The position numbers were made by a program, and so were the translations under genes. From Lysinibacillus sphaericus (GTDB taxonomy: Bacteria; Bacillota; Bacilli; Bacillales_A; Planococcaceae): a stretch of 64,000 nt of DNA. The notes under the pieces were generated by a model. That model did no database searches, was not told the DNA's origin, and saw only the letters and a program-made list of their open reading frames with translations. The stretch is taken from the NCBI RefSeq assembly GCF_001629735.1, contig NZ_CP015224.1, forward strand, positions 248,001 through 312,000. Direction: 5' to 3'. This document shows positions 45,814 to 55,251 of this stretch, piece after piece. Each line of letters opens with the position of its first letter. Positions within the stretch are counted from its first letter, which is position 1.

Positions 45814-46359
45814 ATGGGACAAATTCATGCGACTACGATATTTGCAGTTCATCATAACGGAGGCTGTGCCATGGCTGGTGATGGTCAAGTTACATTAGGA
45901 AATGCAGTTGTGATGAAGGGTACAGCGAAGAAGGTCAGACGTCTGTTTAATGGGCAGGTTCTGGCAGGATTTGCGGGCTCTGTTGCAGATGCATTTACAC
46001 TATTTGAGATGTTCGAAGGCAAATTGAATGAATATAACGGTAATTTACAACGTGCTGCAGTAGAGGTTGCCAAACAATGGCGCGGAGATAAAATGCTACG
46101 TCAACTAGAAGCGATGCTATTGGTCATGGATAAAACAACACTACTACTTGTTTCTGGTACTGGTGAGGTCATTGAACCCGATGATGGAATTTTGGCCATT
46201 GGTTCAGGTGGAAATTATGCTTTATCAGCGGGTAGAGCATTGAAAAAATATGCAGGTGAAACGATGACTGCTCGTGAAATTGCTGAAGCAGCATTAGAAA
46301 CTGCTGCTGAGATCTGTGTATTTACGAATCATAATATTATCGTGGAGGCGCTGAGCTAA
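45814..46359 (+). CDS. hslV: ATP-dependent protease peptidase subunit HslV (ClpQ/CodW)
   Basis: HslV is the proteasome-like peptidase that pairs with HslU. The 181-residue protein begins [16 protein letters not shown] and includes [25 protein letters not shown] and the Gly-rich [15 protein letters not shown]. As in Bacillus ClpQ it has a short extension before the Thr-Thr that is the usual N-terminal nucleophile, but residue 2 is Gly, whereas B. subtilis CodW has Ser there and is reported to use it. Thr7 after processing is the likely nucleophile here. AAGGAGG precedes the ATG. Its stop overlaps hslU. Confidence 0.95.
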   Translation: MGQIHATTIFAVHHNGGCAMAGDGQVTLGNAVVMKGTAKKVRRLFNGQVLAGFAGSVADAFTLFEMFEGKLNEYNGNLQRAAVEVAKQWRGDKMLRQLEAMLLVMDKTTLLLVSGTGEVIEPDDGILAIGSGGNYALSAGRALKKYAGETMTAREIAEAALETAAEICVFTNHNIIVEALS

Positions 46360-47759
46360 TGACGCAAAAAAATTTAACGCCAAGACAAATTACTGAGCAT
46401 TTAGATCGTTATATTGTTGGGCAAAATGAAGCTAAGCGAGCTGTAGCTATTGCGTTGCGCAACCGTTATCGTCGTTCGCTGTTAAATGAGGATATGAAGG
46501 CAGAGGTTATTCCAAAAAATATTTTGATGATTGGGCCAACTGGTGTCGGAAAAACGGAAATTGCCAGAAGAATTGCGAAGCTTACAAATGCTCCTTTTGT
46601 AAAAGTGGAAGCGACAAAATTTACTGAAGTAGGTTATGTAGGTCGCGATGTTGAATCAATGGTACGTGACTTAGTAGAAGCTTCTCACCGTCTTGTAAAA
46701 GAAGAAATGATGGAATCAGTTAAGGAACAAGCCGAGCAATTAGCAAATGAAGCTATTGTGAAACTTTTAGTCCCATCATTGCGAAAGAAACAGAGCATGC
46801 AAAATCCATTCGAAATGTTATTTGGAGGGAAAGAACAAACTTCTACGGACGATACGTCGTCTGATGAGACGGAAGTACGCTCTAAACGTGCACAAATTGC
46901 TATTGATTTACGAAATGGCAAATTGGAAAATGAATGGGTTACGGTAGAGGTAACAGAACAAACTCCATCCATTTTTGATGCATTACAAGGCACGGGAATG
47001 GATATGTCTGCTAACAATGGAATGCAAGATATGCTATCTAGCTTAATGCCTAAAAAACAGAAAAAACGCCGTGTGCAGGTAAAGGATGCGCGTCGTATTT
47101 TAACAATAGAAGAAGCAAATAAGTTGATAGACGCAGATGAAGTGGCACAGGAGTCAATTGTTAGAGCGGAGCAAACTGGTATTATTTTTATTGATGAAAT
47201 CGATAAAATAGCTAGTAAAGAAGGGAATTCTTCTGCAAATGTATCTCGTGAGGGTGTACAACGAGATATTTTACCAATAGTAGAAGGTTCAACTGTAACA
47301 ACGAAGTACGGGGCTGTGAAAACTGATTACATGCTATTTATAGCTGCTGGTGCGTTCCATATGTCAAAGCCTTCAGATTTGATTCCGGAATTGCAAGGAC
47401 GTTTCCCAATTCGTGTAGAGCTTGAAAAATTAACAAAACAAGATTTTGTCCGTATTTTACAAGAGCCTGACCAATCGCTCATTCTGCAGTATAAGGCATT
47501 GCTAGAAACAGAAGGTGTGGAAATCAATTTCACATCTGATGCCATTGAACGTATTGCGGAAATAGCAACAGAGGTTAATCAGGAAACAGATAATATCGGA
47601 GCCCGTCGTTTGCACACGATTTTAGAACGATTACTAGAAGAGCTGTCGTTTGAAGCAGCTGAAATTGCACCAGCGAGTATACCGATCAATGCAGCCTATG
47701 TAGATCAAAAACTCGCAGGTATCGTAAAAAACAAAGATTTGTCACAGTTTATATTGTAA
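46359..47759 (+). CDS. hslU: ATP-dependent protease ATPase subunit HslU (ClpY/CodX)
   Basis: HslU is the AAA+ unfoldase ring that feeds HslV. The 466-residue protein has Walker [13 protein letters not shown] (residues 59-70), the pore loop [15 protein letters not shown], a less conserved I-domain (about 130-240), Walker [12 protein letters not shown] and sensor II in [15 protein letters not shown], and ends in the KDLSQFIL tail that inserts into HslV. It overlaps the hslV stop by one base. Confidence 0.97.
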   Translation: MTQKNLTPRQITEHLDRYIVGQNEAKRAVAIALRNRYRRSLLNEDMKAEVIPKNILMIGPTGVGKTEIARRIAKLTNAPFVKVEATKFTEVGYVGRDVESMVRDLVEASHRLVKEEMMESVKEQAEQLANEAIVKLLVPSLRKKQSMQNPFEMLFGGKEQTSTDDTSSDETEVRSKRAQIAIDLRNGKLENEWVTVEVTEQTPSIFDALQGTGMDMSANNGMQDMLSSLMPKKQKKRRVQVKDARRILTIEEANKLIDADEVAQESIVRAEQTGIIFIDEIDKIASKEGNSSANVSREGVQRDILPIVEGSTVTTKYGAVKTDYMLFIAAGAFHMSKPSDLIPELQGRFPIRVELEKLTKQDFVRILQEPDQSLILQYKALLETEGVEINFTSDAIERIAEIATEVNQETDNIGARRLHTILERLLEELSFEAAEIAPASIPINAAYVDQKLAGIVKNKDLSQFIL

Positions 47760-47846
47760 GATAAAGCTGTTCAGTATCATTCAGTAGTAAAAACCTTTAG
47801 AATATTAAGTGAATACTCTTCGGATTATTTATAGGAGGAACATATA

Positions 47847-48626
47847 ATGAATTTATTAGAAAAAACACGTAAAATTAACTCGATGCTTCAAGCTTCTGCT
47901 GGTAAGCCTGTAAACTTTAAAGAAATGGCTGACACACTAGGAGATATTATTGATAGTAATGTCTATATTTTAAGTCGTAAAGGTAAATTATTAGGGATTT
48001 CAATTCACCAACAAATTGAAAATGAGCGTATGAAAAAAATGTTCGAAGAGAGACAATTCCCAGAAGAATACACACATAGCTTGTTTACAATTTCAGAAAC
48101 ATCCTCTAATTTAGATATCCATAACGAACATACTGCTTTCCCTGTGGAAAACAAAGATCTTTTCCAAAACGCATTAACAACAATTGTACCAATTGTTGGT
48201 GGTGGGGAACGTTTAGGAACATTAATCCTTGCTCGTTTATCTTCTCAATTTGAAGATGATGATTTAATCCTAGCAGAATATGGTGCAACAGTAGTTGGTA
48301 TGGAGATTTTACGTGAAAAATCTGAAGAAATTGAAGAGGAAGCTCGTAGCAAAGCGGTCGTACAAATGGCCATTAATTCACTTTCGTACAGTGAATTAGA
48401 AGCTATTGAGCATATTTTTGAAGAGCTTGATGGTAACGAAGGTTTACTTGTAGCTTCTAAAATTGCAGACCGAGTTGGCATTACACGCTCAGTGATCGTC
48501 AATGCATTACGTAAACTTGAATCAGCAGGTGTTATTGAGTCTCGCTCTCTAGGTATGAAAGGAACTTATATTAAAGTGTTAAATGACAAGTTCTTAAATG
48601 CATTAGCTGAAATTAAAATGAAATAA
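47847..48626 (+). CDS. codY: GTP-sensing pleiotropic repressor CodY
   Basis: CodY senses GTP and branched-chain amino acids and represses amino-acid, peptide and motility genes in rich media. The 259-residue protein has the N-terminal GAF domain (to about 155) and a C-terminal winged helix-turn-helix with [21 protein letters not shown] (about 203-225). ATAGGAGG precedes the ATG. It ends the xerC-hslVU-codY operon. Possible targets in this window are the sites at 9638, 22508 and the flagellar upstream region. Confidence 0.98.
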   Translation: MNLLEKTRKINSMLQASAGKPVNFKEMADTLGDIIDSNVYILSRKGKLLGISIHQQIENERMKKMFEERQFPEEYTHSLFTISETSSNLDIHNEHTAFPVENKDLFQNALTTIVPIVGGGERLGTLILARLSSQFEDDDLILAEYGATVVGMEILREKSEEIEEEARSKAVVQMAINSLSYSELEAIEHIFEELDGNEGLLVASKIADRVGITRSVIVNALRKLESAGVIESRSLGMKGTYIKVLNDKFLNALAEIKMK

Positions 48627-48647
48627 TACTTCTTGAAGAAGATAATG

Positions 48648-48680
48648 AAGGCGTCTAGGTAAAACTAGGCGCCTTTTCTT
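48648..48680 (+). terminator. Terminator of codY
   Basis: AAGGCGTCTA pairs with TAGGCGCCTT (one wobble) around an 8-base loop and is followed by T residues. Confidence 0.9.
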
Positions 48681-49207
48681 GTGCACTACACTGAAAATTT
48701 ATCCGTACATTAGCTTGTTATTTTTTGTATAAATACAAGTTTGGAGAATATTGATATTTTTTGTTTCTTTTATCCTAAAGTCGTTCATAAAATTGTCACT
48801 ACAATTAGCATACAAAAATGAAATATGTGATACTTTAGAATAATGGTAAATAAACTGTTGGTTATTTATATTAGAATATTCAGGTATTTGTCGAACTAGT
48901 AAAATGGGACCTTAAATTAATTTCATTTTAAAAGGCGATAAAGCTCATAAAAAGGCAAATTTAATACTAAAATCGTAAACACTGTCGAAATAGTGTAAAA
49001 TAACTAGATGTTAACCAACCTTTTGTAAAGCCTACAGCTACAAGGGATGCGGAAGTATTGTCCCGGTTGTGGCGATAAAAAAAATAGGGCGTATATACTA
49101 TTAAAAAGTGACAAAAGACAATAGACACTAGGTAGCATCTTAATTACAATTGTATTATTGAATATATTAACAAGTACATAGAATTTAATAAAATGAGGTG
49201 AACAGTT
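48681..49207. other. Long upstream region of the fla/che operon
   Basis: About 530 AT-rich bases precede flgB. Two weak CodY-like sites are seen, 48685-48699 (ACTACACTGAAAATT) and 48875-48889 (AATATTCAGGTATTT), each with four mismatches. A hairpin CACT/AGTG with loop GTCGAAAT lies near 48983-48998, and a strong hairpin (49037-49073) covers the small ORF described separately. CodY is known to bind the fla/che promoter in B. subtilis. GGCGATAA (about 48934) recalls a sigma-D -10 but its TAAA is 18 instead of 15 bases away. No promoter is assigned. Confidence 0.45.
49047..49124 (+). CDS. Possible 25-aa protein with a CPGCG zinc knuckle
   Basis: The frame reads MRKYCPGCGDKKNRAYILL and six further residues to a TAG. 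The CPxCG is a zinc-knuckle half-site, and the rest is basic. AAGGG directly abuts the ATG, which is too close for a normal ribosome binding site. The first half lies in a strong hairpin (GCTACAAGGGA 49037-49047 with TCCC...TTGTGGC, 49061-49073). It could be a real microprotein, a gene remnant, or chance coding across an RNA element. Confidence 0.25.
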   Translation: MRKYCPGCGDKKNRAYILLKSDKRQ

Positions 49208-49600
49208 TTGAATTTATTTGGAGGAACTATTAGTAGCTTGGAAAATGGACTTTCCTATGCAACTTTGAATCATAAAACAATCGCAAACAATATTGCGAAT
49301 GTCGATACACCTAATTATAAGGCGAAAAATGTTAGTTTTAAGGAAATGTTGGCGGAACAAAAGGGTATCGCTATTTCTGCCTATCGAACTGACAATAGAC
49401 ATTATGATTTCACAATTCGACAATCTACACCTGGTGTCAATAATATAGAAAACCTACGATACCGAAATAATGGCAACGCAGTAGATATGGATGCTGAACA
49501 AGCGAAATTAGCAGAGAATCAAATTTACTACAATGCTTTAATTGATCGTGTAAACGGGAAATTAAACACATTAAACACAGTTATTAAAGGAGGTAAGTAA
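49208..49600 (+). CDS. flgB: Flagellar basal body rod protein FlgB (TTG start)
   Basis: FlgB is a proximal rod subunit. The 130-residue protein has the conserved N-terminal rod signature HKTIANNIANVDTPNYKAKNVSF. The start is TTG 49208, 7 bases after GAGGTG (49195-49200). It is the first gene of the fla/che operon; flgC follows after 3 bases. Confidence 0.96.
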   Translation: MNLFGGTISSLENGLSYATLNHKTIANNIANVDTPNYKAKNVSFKEMLAEQKGIAISAYRTDNRHYDFTIRQSTPGVNNIENLRYRNNGNAVDMDAEQAKLAENQIYYNALIDRVNGKLNTLNTVIKGGK

Positions 49601-49603
49601 TAG

Positions 49604-50065
49604 ATGTCTATTTTCCATGGGATGAATACCACTGCCTCAGCTTTAACTGCCCAACGATTACGTATGGATGTTATCTCTTCTAATATGGCTAACATGGATA
49701 CAACTCGAGCTCGTCAAGTTAATGGAGAGTGGGAGCCATATCGACGAAAGTCAGTAACGTTTACAGCACAAGAAGGACAATTTTCAAAGTTTATGAATGT
49801 GGCACTTGGGAAAGACGCCAAAAGCGGTGTTGGTAATGGTGTGAAAGTAACTCGTATTTCAGAAGACCGAGAAACACCTTTCAAACTTGTTTATGATCCA
49901 ACTCATCCAGATGCAAATGCAGATGGTTATGTCAATTTGCCGAATGTCGACCCATTAAAAGAAATGGTAGATTTAATGTCAGCTACTCGTTCCTACGAGG
50001 CAAACGTAACAGTATTTAACGCAAATAAATCTATGCTTACAAAGGCATTAGAGATTGGTAAATAA
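49604..50065 (+). CDS. flgC: Flagellar basal body rod protein FlgC
   Basis: FlgC is a rod subunit of 153 residues. It has the N-terminal SALTAQRLRMDVISSNMANMDTT and the C-terminal coiled region with VDLMSATRSYEANVTVFNANKSM, both conserved among rod and hook proteins. AAAGGAGG precedes the ATG inside the end of flgB. Confidence 0.97.
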   Translation: MSIFHGMNTTASALTAQRLRMDVISSNMANMDTTRARQVNGEWEPYRRKSVTFTAQEGQFSKFMNVALGKDAKSGVGNGVKVTRISEDRETPFKLVYDPTHPDANADGYVNLPNVDPLKEMVDLMSATRSYEANVTVFNANKSMLTKALEIGK

Positions 50066-50088
50066 ATAAGAAGAAAGGAAGATACATA

Positions 50089-50394
50089 ATGACTATTTCG
50101 TCCGTTTCGCTAATGACACCTACTCAGGTTGTAAATGAAACAAATAAACTTAATACGACACCTTATGAAGCTCAACAAAGCTTCGCGAACTCGTTAAAAG
50201 AGGCAATAGCCAAAGTTAATGACCAGCAAATCACATCCGATAATTTTACTCAAAAGCTAATTAAAGGTGAAAATGTGGAATTGCATGAGGTAATGATTGC
50301 TTCACAAAAGGCGAGCATTACATTAAACGCAACAATTGAAGTTCGCAATAAGGTGATTGAAGCTTACCAAGAAATAATGCGAATGAGCGTTTAA
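50089..50394 (+). CDS. fliE: Flagellar hook-basal body complex protein FliE
   Basis: FliE joins the MS ring to the rod and is exported first. The 101-residue protein shows FANSLKEAIAKVNDQQ and the C-terminal VELHEVMIASQKASITLNATIEVRNKVIEAYQEIMRM, typical for the family. A strong hairpin without T-run (50401-50424) separates it from fliF. Confidence 0.96.
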   Translation: MTISSVSLMTPTQVVNETNKLNTTPYEAQQSFANSLKEAIAKVNDQQITSDNFTQKLIKGENVELHEVMIASQKASITLNATIEVRNKVIEAYQEIMRMSV

Positions 50395-50400
50395 TCTGTT

Positions 50401-50424
50401 ATTGAGGGGGAGACCCCTCTCAAT
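50401..50424 (+). other. Strong hairpin between fliE and fliF
   Basis: ATTGAGGGGG pairs with CCCTCTCAAT (one wobble) around a 4-base loop. The following bases are not a T-run, so termination is unlikely; it may set RNA processing or stability between the rod and MS-ring parts of the operon. Confidence 0.65.
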
Positions 50425-50511
50425 ATAGATTAATGACTACCTAAATGGTGGGCTCATAAATTTCGCAATTTATTGATGGCTAGGTTATTCACTATAACCG
50501 GAGGATTCATA

Positions 50512-52107
50512 ATGAATGAACGATTGACGAAAATAAAAAACGACACCAGTCAATTTTGGAAAAGTCGAAGTAAAAAGCAAAAAATAGTTATGATTGGCTC
50601 CTTGGTAGGCGTCATTGCCCTTGCGGCAATTGTAACGTTTTTCGCTTCAAAAACTACATATGTTCCACTTTACAAAGATTTATCAACAAGAGAAATTGGA
50701 CAAGTAAAAGAAGCACTGGATTCACAAGGTGTAACATATCAAATTGCGCCAGGCGGAACATCTATTTTAGTGCCTGAGGAGCAAGTTGACTCTTTATTAG
50801 TGCAATTAGCATCAGAAGGATATCCACAAACGGGTACGATTGATTACTCATTTGCAAACAGTTCAGGGTTTGGTATGACAGATAATGAATTTAATCTATT
50901 AAAAAAAGCTGCTACTGAAACTGAAATCGCTAAGCTTTTTAGAAACCTTGAAGGTGTTAAAGATGCAAAGGTTATGATTACTGTTCCTGAAGAAGGAGTC
51001 TTCGTAACAGATGTGAAAGAGGATGCAACTGCATCTATCGTATTAAATACAGATCCAGGATATAAATTTACAGAGCAGCAAATTACAACTATGTATAATT
51101 TGGTGTCAAAAAGTATTCCGAATTTAAAAACTGAAAACATCGTAATCTCAAACCAATTCTCTGAGTACTTTGACTTAAATGCAGCCACAACAGATGGAGC
51201 ATCAACAACAACTGCTGAAGGTCAATTGCAAATGAAAAAGTTGGTTGAACGTGATTTACAACGTCAAGTACAAAATATGCTTGGTACGTTGATGGGACAA
51301 GATAAAGTAATGGTTTCTGTCACTACGGATATTGACTTCAAGAAAGAAAATCGTGAAGAAAATCTTGTGACACCTGTTGATGAAGAAAACATGGAAGGTA
51401 TCGCCATTAGTGCTCAAAGAATTACTGAGCAATATTCTGGAACAGGGGCGGGAGCAGCTACTGGAACACCTGAAGCTGAAACAACTACTGATAACTTTAC
51501 TACTTATAATGAAGGTACATCGGGTAACGGTGATTATGAACGTACAGAAGAGACGATTAATAATGATGTGAACCGTATACGTAAAGATATCCAAGAAGCT
51601 CCTTATAAGGTGCAAGATATTGGGATTCAAGTAATTGTTGAACCACCAACAGCAACAGATGCAGCGTCATTACCAGATGGCGTCCGTGAAGATATTGAGA
51701 AAATTTTAAGTACGATTGTACGTACAACCATTTCAAAAGACGTGGCAGCTGAGCTTACTCAAGAGCAAATTGATGAGAAAGTAGCGGTATCTGTTCAGCC
51801 TCTATATGGTAAGGCCACACAAGTTGCTGATGAGAAACCAATAATTCCTTGGTGGGTTTGGGTTATTGGCGGTATCCTGTTAGCTGTTATTTTATTGTTA
51901 GCATTCTTCATTATCCGCTCTCGTAAACGTGCGCAGGAAGAAGAAGAGCTAAGTATCCTAGAAGAACAAGAAGATTTAATGATTGACGATATTAATGAAG
52001 AAATTGAAACGGAAGCTACAATGCGTCGTAAGCAGCTAGAAAAAATGGCAAAAGATAAGCCAGACGATTTTGCGAAGTTACTGCGTAGTTGGATTGCTGA
52101 AGACTAA
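50512..52107 (+). CDS. fliF: Flagellar MS-ring protein FliF
   Basis: FliF builds the membrane MS ring. The 531-residue protein has two membrane segments (about 25-45 and 446-468, WWVWVIGGILLAVILLLAFF), ring-building motifs in between (YVPLYKDLSTREIGQVKEAL; ILVPEEQVD) and a C-terminal tail (KPDDFAKLLRSWIAED) for FliG binding. The start was set at ATG 50512, 6 bases after CGGAGG; an upstream in-frame ATG at 50473 lacks a site. Confidence 0.97.
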   Translation: MNERLTKIKNDTSQFWKSRSKKQKIVMIGSLVGVIALAAIVTFFASKTTYVPLYKDLSTREIGQVKEALDSQGVTYQIAPGGTSILVPEEQVDSLLVQLASEGYPQTGTIDYSFANSSGFGMTDNEFNLLKKAATETEIAKLFRNLEGVKDAKVMITVPEEGVFVTDVKEDATASIVLNTDPGYKFTEQQITTMYNLVSKSIPNLKTENIVISNQFSEYFDLNAATTDGASTTTAEGQLQMKKLVERDLQRQVQNMLGTLMGQDKVMVSVTTDIDFKKENREENLVTPVDEENMEGIAISAQRITEQYSGTGAGAATGTPEAETTTDNFTTYNEGTSGNGDYERTEETINNDVNRIRKDIQEAPYKVQDIGIQVIVEPPTATDAASLPDGVREDIEKILSTIVRTTISKDVAAELTQEQIDEKVAVSVQPLYGKATQVADEKPIIPWWVWVIGGILLAVILLLAFFIIRSRKRAQEEEELSILEEQEDLMIDDINEEIETEATMRRKQLEKMAKDKPDDFAKLLRSWIAED

Positions 52108-52122
52108 CTAGGAGGTTCGGCT

Positions 52123-53136
52123 GTGTCCAAGAAAGATAAGGAATTAACAGGAAAACAAAAGGCCGCTCTCTTGTTAATTTCATTAGGGCCTGAAGTTTCA
52201 GCTTCAGTCTATAAACATTTAACAGAGGAAGAAATTGAACGTTTAACATTAGAAATTTCAAGTGTTAAAAAAGTAGAATCAAACGTTAAGGAAGAGATTA
52301 TAGAAGAATTCCACAATATTGCCCTAGCTCAAGACTATATCACGCAAGGTGGTATTGGTTATGCGAAAACAGTATTAGAAAAAGCACTTGGTGTTGAACA
52401 AGCTCAGACCATTATTAATCGTCTGACATCATCATTACAAGTGAGACCGTTTGATTTTGCACGGAGAGCTGATCCAGCACAAATATTTAACTTTATTCAA
52501 AATGAACATCCACAAACGATTGCCCTGATTCTTTCATATTTAGAAGCGGGGCAAGCGGGAGTGATTTTATCTTCGTTACCACAGGAAGTACAGGCTGACA
52601 TTGCAAAACGTATCGCTGTTATGGAATCGACTTCACCAGAGGTCATTAGTGAAATAGAATCGGTGTTAGAGCGTAAATTATCATCTACAGTTACTCAGGA
52701 CTACACTGAAACCGGTGGTATTGATGCAGTTGTTGAAGTTCTTAATGGTGTTGATCGACAAACTGAGAAAACAATCCTTGATGCGCTTGAAATCCAAGAT
52801 CCAGAGCTTGCAGAAGAAATCAAAAAACGCATGTTTGTATTCGAAGATATCGTTACGCTCGACAATCGTTCCATTCAACGTGTTATTCGTGATTGTGAAA
52901 ACGAAGACTTACTCCTTTCAATGAAAGTATCAAGCGAAGAGGTAAAAGATATTATTTTCCGCAATATGTCTCAACGTATGGCTGAAACATTTAAAGAAGA
53001 AATGGAAATTATGGGACCTGTACGTTTACGTGACGTAGAGGAGGCACAATCTCGAATTGTTGCTGTTATTCGTCGCCTAGAAGATGCTGGTGAGATTATT
53101 ATTGCACGTGGTGGAGGAGATGACGTCATTGTCTAG
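52123..53136 (+). CDS. fliG: Flagellar motor switch protein FliG (GTG start)
   Basis: FliG transmits torque from the stator to the rotor. The 337-residue protein shows KQKAALLLISLGPEVSASVYK, EHPQTIALILSYL, the middle-domain hydrophobic patch and the C-terminal charged helix (MSQRMAETFKEEMEIMGPVRLRDVEEAQ). The start is GTG 52123 after AGGAGG. Its end overlaps fliH. Confidence 0.97.
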   Translation: MSKKDKELTGKQKAALLLISLGPEVSASVYKHLTEEEIERLTLEISSVKKVESNVKEEIIEEFHNIALAQDYITQGGIGYAKTVLEKALGVEQAQTIINRLTSSLQVRPFDFARRADPAQIFNFIQNEHPQTIALILSYLEAGQAGVILSSLPQEVQADIAKRIAVMESTSPEVISEIESVLERKLSSTVTQDYTETGGIDAVVEVLNGVDRQTEKTILDALEIQDPELAEEIKKRMFVFEDIVTLDNRSIQRVIRDCENEDLLLSMKVSSEEVKDIIFRNMSQRMAETFKEEMEIMGPVRLRDVEEAQSRIVAVIRRLEDAGEIIIARGGGDDVIV

Positions 53137-53920
53137 AATCATCCGTTCAATTTACACTCAATCCGATAGCGATAATGTAAAAGAGATACAAATCCGGGAT
53201 ATGTTTGAAGTGCTTGATTTAGAAGACGGTGAAGATGGTTCATCCCAACATCAATTATCAATAGAAGAAATAATGGCTGAGCGAGATCGTTTACTTGCAG
53301 AAGCAAGAGCTTCCTTACAAGTCGAACGTGAAGCGTTTGAGCAAGAAAAGCAAATGCATTTTCAAGAGATTGAGCATTTGAAGCTAAGTTGGGAAGAAGA
53401 AAGACCGAATCGAGTTCAAGAAGCCTATGACGAAGGATTTGGCCAAGGCTATGAAGACGGTGTGAACAAATCTACTGAAGCAATGGCCGAGTCCCTTCAA
53501 ACTGCGAATGAAGTGATTAATCAGGCAAAAGAAAATGCTAGAAAATATATTGATGATCAAGAAGCAGTGATTTTAGAGCTTGGCTTAACGACAGCTGAAC
53601 GAATAATTGGCGCGTCATTAGAACGTGATCCAGATCTGTTTGTGTCAATTGTCCGTAGAGGGCTAAAAGAAGCAAGAGAAATGAAAGAAATTAAAATTTA
53701 TGTGTCACCAGCCTATCACGCTTTAATTACTGCTAATCGCGATGAATTAGCTGAAATGTTCCCGGTTGATGTACCATTTATGATTTTTGTTAATGAAGAT
53801 TTGAACAATGAAACGGATTGCTATATCGAAACAAATCATGGTCGTATAGTAGTGAGCGTCGATGAGCAATTGAACGAACTAAGATTAAAGCTTCATGAAA
53901 TATTAGAAAGTAAGGAATGA
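53129..53920 (+). CDS. fliH: Flagellar assembly protein FliH (TTG start)
   Basis: FliH binds and regulates the export ATPase FliI. The protein (263 residues) has a long charged coiled-coil N-terminal half and a C-terminal domain with VRRGLKEAREMKEIKIYVSP. The GxxxG-type motif region (EAYDEGFGQGYEDGVNK) is conserved. The start was taken as TTG 53129 (MSRIIRSIYTQ), 9 bases after GGAGGAG (53113-53119); ATG 53120 is only 2 bases from that site. It overlaps fliG by 8 bases. Confidence 0.9.
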   Translation: MSRIIRSIYTQSDSDNVKEIQIRDMFEVLDLEDGEDGSSQHQLSIEEIMAERDRLLAEARASLQVEREAFEQEKQMHFQEIEHLKLSWEEERPNRVQEAYDEGFGQGYEDGVNKSTEAMAESLQTANEVINQAKENARKYIDDQEAVILELGLTTAERIIGASLERDPDLFVSIVRRGLKEAREMKEIKIYVSPAYHALITANRDELAEMFPVDVPFMIFVNEDLNNETDCYIETNHGRIVVSVDEQLNELRLKLHEILESKE

Positions 53921-53925
53921 TCTAG

Positions 53926-55251
53926 ATGAAGACGGCTCAATTAATCGAACATATTCCTCATATGCCAACATTTAAAAAATTTGGTAGAGTCACTAGAGTT
54001 GTCGGCTTGATGATTGAGTCGCAAGGTCCAGATAGTTCCATAGGTGATGTTTGTAAAATTCATGTGGAAACTGTAAACAATGGTCACCAAATCATTTTAG
54101 CTGAAGTTGTGGGCTTTAAAGATGAAATTGTTGTTTTAATGCCTTTCACTTCTTTAAGAGAAATATCTATTGGTTGTCTTGTTGAAGGGACGGGGGCTCC
54201 ACTAGAAGTAAAAGTGGGCCCAGAGCTAATAGGGAAAGTGTTAGATTCTATGGGTAATCCTATTGATGGCACCTTGCTACCAAAAGGGCTAATGACGGTT
54301 CCGACAGAGCAAGATCCACCAAATCCACTGACACGTCCACCTATTAACGAAAGACTTGAAGTGGGCGTAAAGGCTATTGATGGTATGCTGACAGTTGGTA
54401 ATGGGCAACGTGTCGGGATTTTCGCTGGTTCAGGGGTCGGAAAAAGTACACTTCTTGGAATGATTGCGAGGAATACACAAGCAGATTTGAATGTAATTGC
54501 TCTGATCGGAGAACGTGGACGTGAGGTCCGTGAATTTATTGAACGTGATTTAGGCCCCGAAGGTCTAAGTCGGTCCATAGTTGTGGCTGCTACTTCTGAC
54601 CAACCGGCATTGATGAGGATAAAAGGGGCGTTTACTGCAACAGCAATCGCCGAGTATTTTAGAAATCGTGGTTTAAATGTCATGTTGATGATGGACTCTG
54701 TAACACGTGTTGCCATGGCTCAGCGTGAAATTGGCCTTGCCACAGGAGAGCCGCCGGCACAGAAGGGATATACCCCATCTGTATTTGCGATATTACCTAA
54801 ATTACTAGAACGTACAGGTACTAATGAAAAGGGTTCTATCACTGCATTTTATACGGTCTTAGTAGATGGTGATGATATGAATGAACCAATCGCTGATACG
54901 GTGCGAGGGATATTAGATGGTCATATTGTGCTTGATCGAAATCTAGCAAATAAAGGGCAATACCCTGCAATAAACGTCTTAAAAAGTGTTAGTCGTTTGA
55001 TGAATCATGTGGCAGCGCCAGAGCATAAAAAAGCTGCTGAACGATTAAGAGAACTCTATTATACATACGACAAATCTGAGGATTTGATCAATATTGGCGC
55101 TTATAAACGTGGGACGTCTAGAGAAATTGATGAAGCTATTCATTATGAACCGCTTATAACTACTTATCTCAAACAGGGTTATTTGGACAAAGTGACTTTG
55201 GAAGAAAGTGTGAATGAGCTACTATCCTTATCGAACGGTGGTGTAAACTAG
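53926..55251 (+). CDS. fliI: Flagellum-specific ATP synthase FliI
   Basis: FliI is the export ATPase related to the F1 beta subunit. The 441-residue protein has Walker A GSGVGKST (near residue 167), ALIGERGREVREFIERDLG, Walker B VMLMMDSVTRVAMAQREIGLA and the GEPPAQKGYTPSVFA loop. It is followed directly by fliJ. Confidence 0.98.
   Translation: MKTAQLIEHIPHMPTFKKFGRVTRVVGLMIESQGPDSSIGDVCKIHVETVNNGHQIILAEVVGFKDEIVVLMPFTSLREISIGCLVEGTGAPLEVKVGPELIGKVLDSMGNPIDGTLLPKGLMTVPTEQDPPNPLTRPPINERLEVGVKAIDGMLTVGNGQRVGIFAGSGVGKSTLLGMIARNTQADLNVIALIGERGREVREFIERDLGPEGLSRSIVVAATSDQPALMRIKGAFTATAIAEYFRNRGLNVMLMMDSVTRVAMAQREIGLATGEPPAQKGYTPSVFAILPKLLERTGTNEKGSITAFYTVLVDGDDMNEPIADTVRGILDGHIVLDRNLANKGQYPAINVLKSVSRLMNHVAAPEHKKAAERLRELYYTYDKSEDLINIGAYKRGTSREIDEAIHYEPLITTYLKQGYLDKVTLEESVNELLSLSNGGVN

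Noticed and set aside
48916..48941. Sigma-D promoter (TAAA and GGCGATAA) before flgB
   Set aside because: The spacing is 18 instead of about 15 bases and the -10 is imperfect.
49031..49070. PreQ1-type riboswitch because of CTACAGCTACAAGG
   Set aside because: Only a short local resemblance; the characteristic loop and A-rich tail are absent.
48960..49080. Cyclic-di-GMP-I riboswitch upstream of flgB
   Set aside because: GGCAAA and GTAAAGCC are present, but they are about 70 bases apart instead of about 30 and the closing 3' helix does not match. Kept only as an unexplained structured region.
54084..54716. 210-codon open frame on the minus strand opposite fliI
   Set aside because: It is the mirror of a strong, conserved coding frame, has no ribosome binding site and no recognisable domain.
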